From Blautia hansenii (GTDB lineage Bacteria > Bacillota > Clostridia > Lachnospirales > Lachnospiraceae): a stretch of 64,000 nt of DNA. Where the stretch lies: positions 38,664 to 102,663 of the forward strand of contig NZ_JAAITA010000010.1 of NCBI RefSeq assembly GCF_013304445.1. Reading direction: 5' to 3'. Within the stretch, counting starts at the first letter, position 1; every line of letters begins with the position of its first letter. Made by a program: the position numbers and the translations under genes. Shown here piece after piece: positions 62,911-64,000 of this stretch. A model generated the notes under the pieces. The model did no database searches and was not told where the DNA came from. It was given only the letters and a program-made list of their open reading frames with translations.

Positions 62911-63846
62911 TTAAGATTCAAACAGCGGGGTGGAGTAATATCTGTCTCCGCTGTCCGGCAGAAGTGCCACAATGGTTTTTCCTTCATTTTCCGGACGCTT
63001 TGCCAGCTCAATAGCTGTGTGCAGAGCAGCTCCGGAGGAAATACCTACCAGAATTCCTTCCTTGTGTGCAAAGAATTTTGCTGCTGCAAAAGAATCTTCC
63101 GCAGTGGCGGTTATCACTTCATCGTAAATCTTTGTATTTAATACCTGAGGTACGAATCCCGCACCGATTCCCTGAATTTTGTGAGGACCTGGGGTTCCTT
63201 TGGAAAGCACCGGTGAATCAGACGGCTCTACAGCCACGATCTTCACTTCCGGTTTCTTTTCTTTCAGATATTCACCTACACCTGTTACGGTTCCGCCGGT
63301 TCCCACACCTGCTACGAAAATATCCACTTCTCCCTCTGTGTCATTCCAGATTTCCGGTCCTGTAGTGGCAATGTGCGCTGCCGGATTTGCCGGATTATCA
63401 AACTGCCCTGTGAGGAAGCTGCCCTGAATTTCCTGATTTAATTCCTTTGCTTTGGCAATAGCGCCTGTCATGCCTTTGGTTCCTTCTGTCAGTACAATCT
63501 CTGCTCCGTATGCTTTGAGAATATTTCTTCTCTCCACACTCATGGTTTCCGGCATGGTAAGAATCAGCTTATAGCCTTTGGATGCTGCAAGAGAGGCCAG
63601 ACCAATCCCCGTGTTTCCGGAAGTCGGTTCAATAATGGTTGCCCCCGGCTTCAAAAGCCCTTTGGCTTCCGCATCTTCTATCATATTTTTTGCAATTCTG
63701 TCCTTTACGCTTCCTGCAGGATTCAGGTATTCCAGCTTCACCAGAACGGTTGCTTTTAATCCCTCTTCCTTTTCAATGTTGGTCACTTCCAGAAGCGGAG
63801 TTCCGCCGATTAATTCCTGTACACCTTTATAAATCTTCTTTGCCAT
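62911..63846 (-). CDS. cysK: Cysteine synthase (O-acetylserine sulfhydrylase)
   Basis: This 311-residue PLP enzyme makes cysteine from O-acetylserine and sulphide. It has the usual IGGTPLLEV start, the PLP lysine in NPAGSVKDRIAKNMI, the substrate loop TSGNTGIGLA and GVGTGGTVTGVG for phosphate binding. The ATG at 63846 follows AGGAGG. Confidence 0.97.
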   Translation of the reverse strand: MAKKIYKGVQELIGGTPLLEVTNIEKEEGLKATVLVKLEYLNPAGSVKDRIAKNMIEDAEAKGLLKPGATIIEPTSGNTGIGLASLAASKGYKLILTMPETMSVERRNILKAYGAEIVLTEGTKGMTGAIAKAKELNQEIQGSFLTGQFDNPANPAAHIATTGPEIWNDTEGEVDIFVAGVGTGGTVTGVGEYLKEKKPEVKIVAVEPSDSPVLSKGTPGPHKIQGIGAGFVPQVLNTKIYDEVITATAEDSFAAAKFFAHKEGILVGISSGAALHTAIELAKRPENEGKTIVALLPDSGDRYYSTPLFES

Positions 63847-63883
63847 AACTGATTCCTCCTTATATTGTGATTTCATGTTTTAT

Positions 63884-63933
63884 ATTCCTATTAACTTAGT
63901 AGGAATTATATGTTATTAAGTAAGATTTGTCAA
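63884..63933 (-). promoter_or_regulatory. cysK promoter with operator-like dyad
   Basis: On the minus strand TTGACA (63928-63933) and TATAAT (63905-63910) are 17 bp apart. A dyad ATTCCTA-9-TAGGAAT (63884-63906) overlaps the -10 and start site. Its place suits a repressor, possibly an Rrf2-type CymR-like regulator (inference). Confidence 0.85.
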
Positions 63934-63943
63934 GGGATTTTTT

Positions 63944-63985
63944 CAAAAAAAGCGATTCCGCAGGTTTTACACCAGCGGAACCGCT
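63944..63985 (-). terminator. Intrinsic terminator of a gene beyond the right edge
   Basis: AGCGATTCCGC (63951-63961) pairs with GCGGAACCGCT (63975-63985) with one mismatch, followed on the minus strand by seven T. It ends a minus-strand transcript from outside the window. Confidence 0.85.
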
Positions 63986-64000
63986 CTCCTTATGTCAAAT

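Overview
The window looks like chromosomal DNA from an anaerobic, Gram-positive gut Firmicute, most likely a member of the Lachnospiraceae (Blautia or a near relative). This is an inference. It rests on strong AGGAGG ribosome binding sites, a rubrerythrin, a YSIRK-like sortase-anchored Rib-repeat protein, several sugar ABC transporters with separate lipoprotein binding proteins, a YesMN-type two-component pair, LL-diaminopimelate aminotransferase (dapL), a type III glutamine synthetase and an NADPH-type glutamate synthase. No rRNA, tRNA, CRISPR array, prophage or insertion sequence was seen.

Layout. 1-6.2 kb: a large Rib-repeat surface protein, an autoregulated-looking MerR regulator and rubrerythrin. 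6.2-15.2 kb: a carbohydrate locus with two paralogous binding lipoproteins, two permeases and a GH172 (DUF2961) enzyme, divergent from a YesM/YesN kinase-regulator pair. 15.3-22 kb: a DEDDh exonuclease, glmM-glmS, a MerR-methyltransferase fusion and an alpha/beta hydrolase. 22-27 kb: a maltodextrin operon (malQ, lacI-type regulator, glycogen phosphorylase) behind a consensus-like promoter with tandem LacI-type operators. 27-34.7 kb: a YugP-like metallopeptidase, a ugp-like operon (ATPase, two permeases, binding protein, glycerophosphodiesterase) and a MATE pump. 34.8-38.6 kb: a 49-residue small protein, then a deletion scar where the 3' part of an Rpn-type nuclease gene and the 3' end of a corrinoid-protein gene meet, followed by a PucR-type regulator and a UroD-family methyltransferase. 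38.6-43.6 kb: a GH31 alpha-glucosidase, ftsH and a degenerate sigma-like protein.

43.6-63 kb is a nitrogen-assimilation block. On the minus strand lie pyrG-gltB-gltD-ureA-ureB-ureC-ureI-ureE-ureF-ureG-ureD and then glnA-(ANTAR regulator)-dapL. An HPr-like gene lies upstream. The type III glutamine synthetase gene faces the other way, followed by convergent cysK. Urea taken up by UreI is hydrolysed by urease, and the ammonium is fixed by the two glutamine synthetases and by GltBD; CTP synthase spends glutamine.

The most interesting signal is shared by the leaders of pyrG, glnA and the type III glnA. Each has a promoter, then a small hairpin with a six-base loop of the form AA[A/G]GGC (A at position 1, G at position 4) that overlaps the 5' arm of an intrinsic terminator lying ahead of the gene. 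That is the architecture expected for ANTAR-protein antitermination, and the only ANTAR gene in the window sits directly behind glnA. I infer a local ANTAR regulon that couples glutamine synthesis, glutamate synthesis, CTP synthesis and ureolysis.
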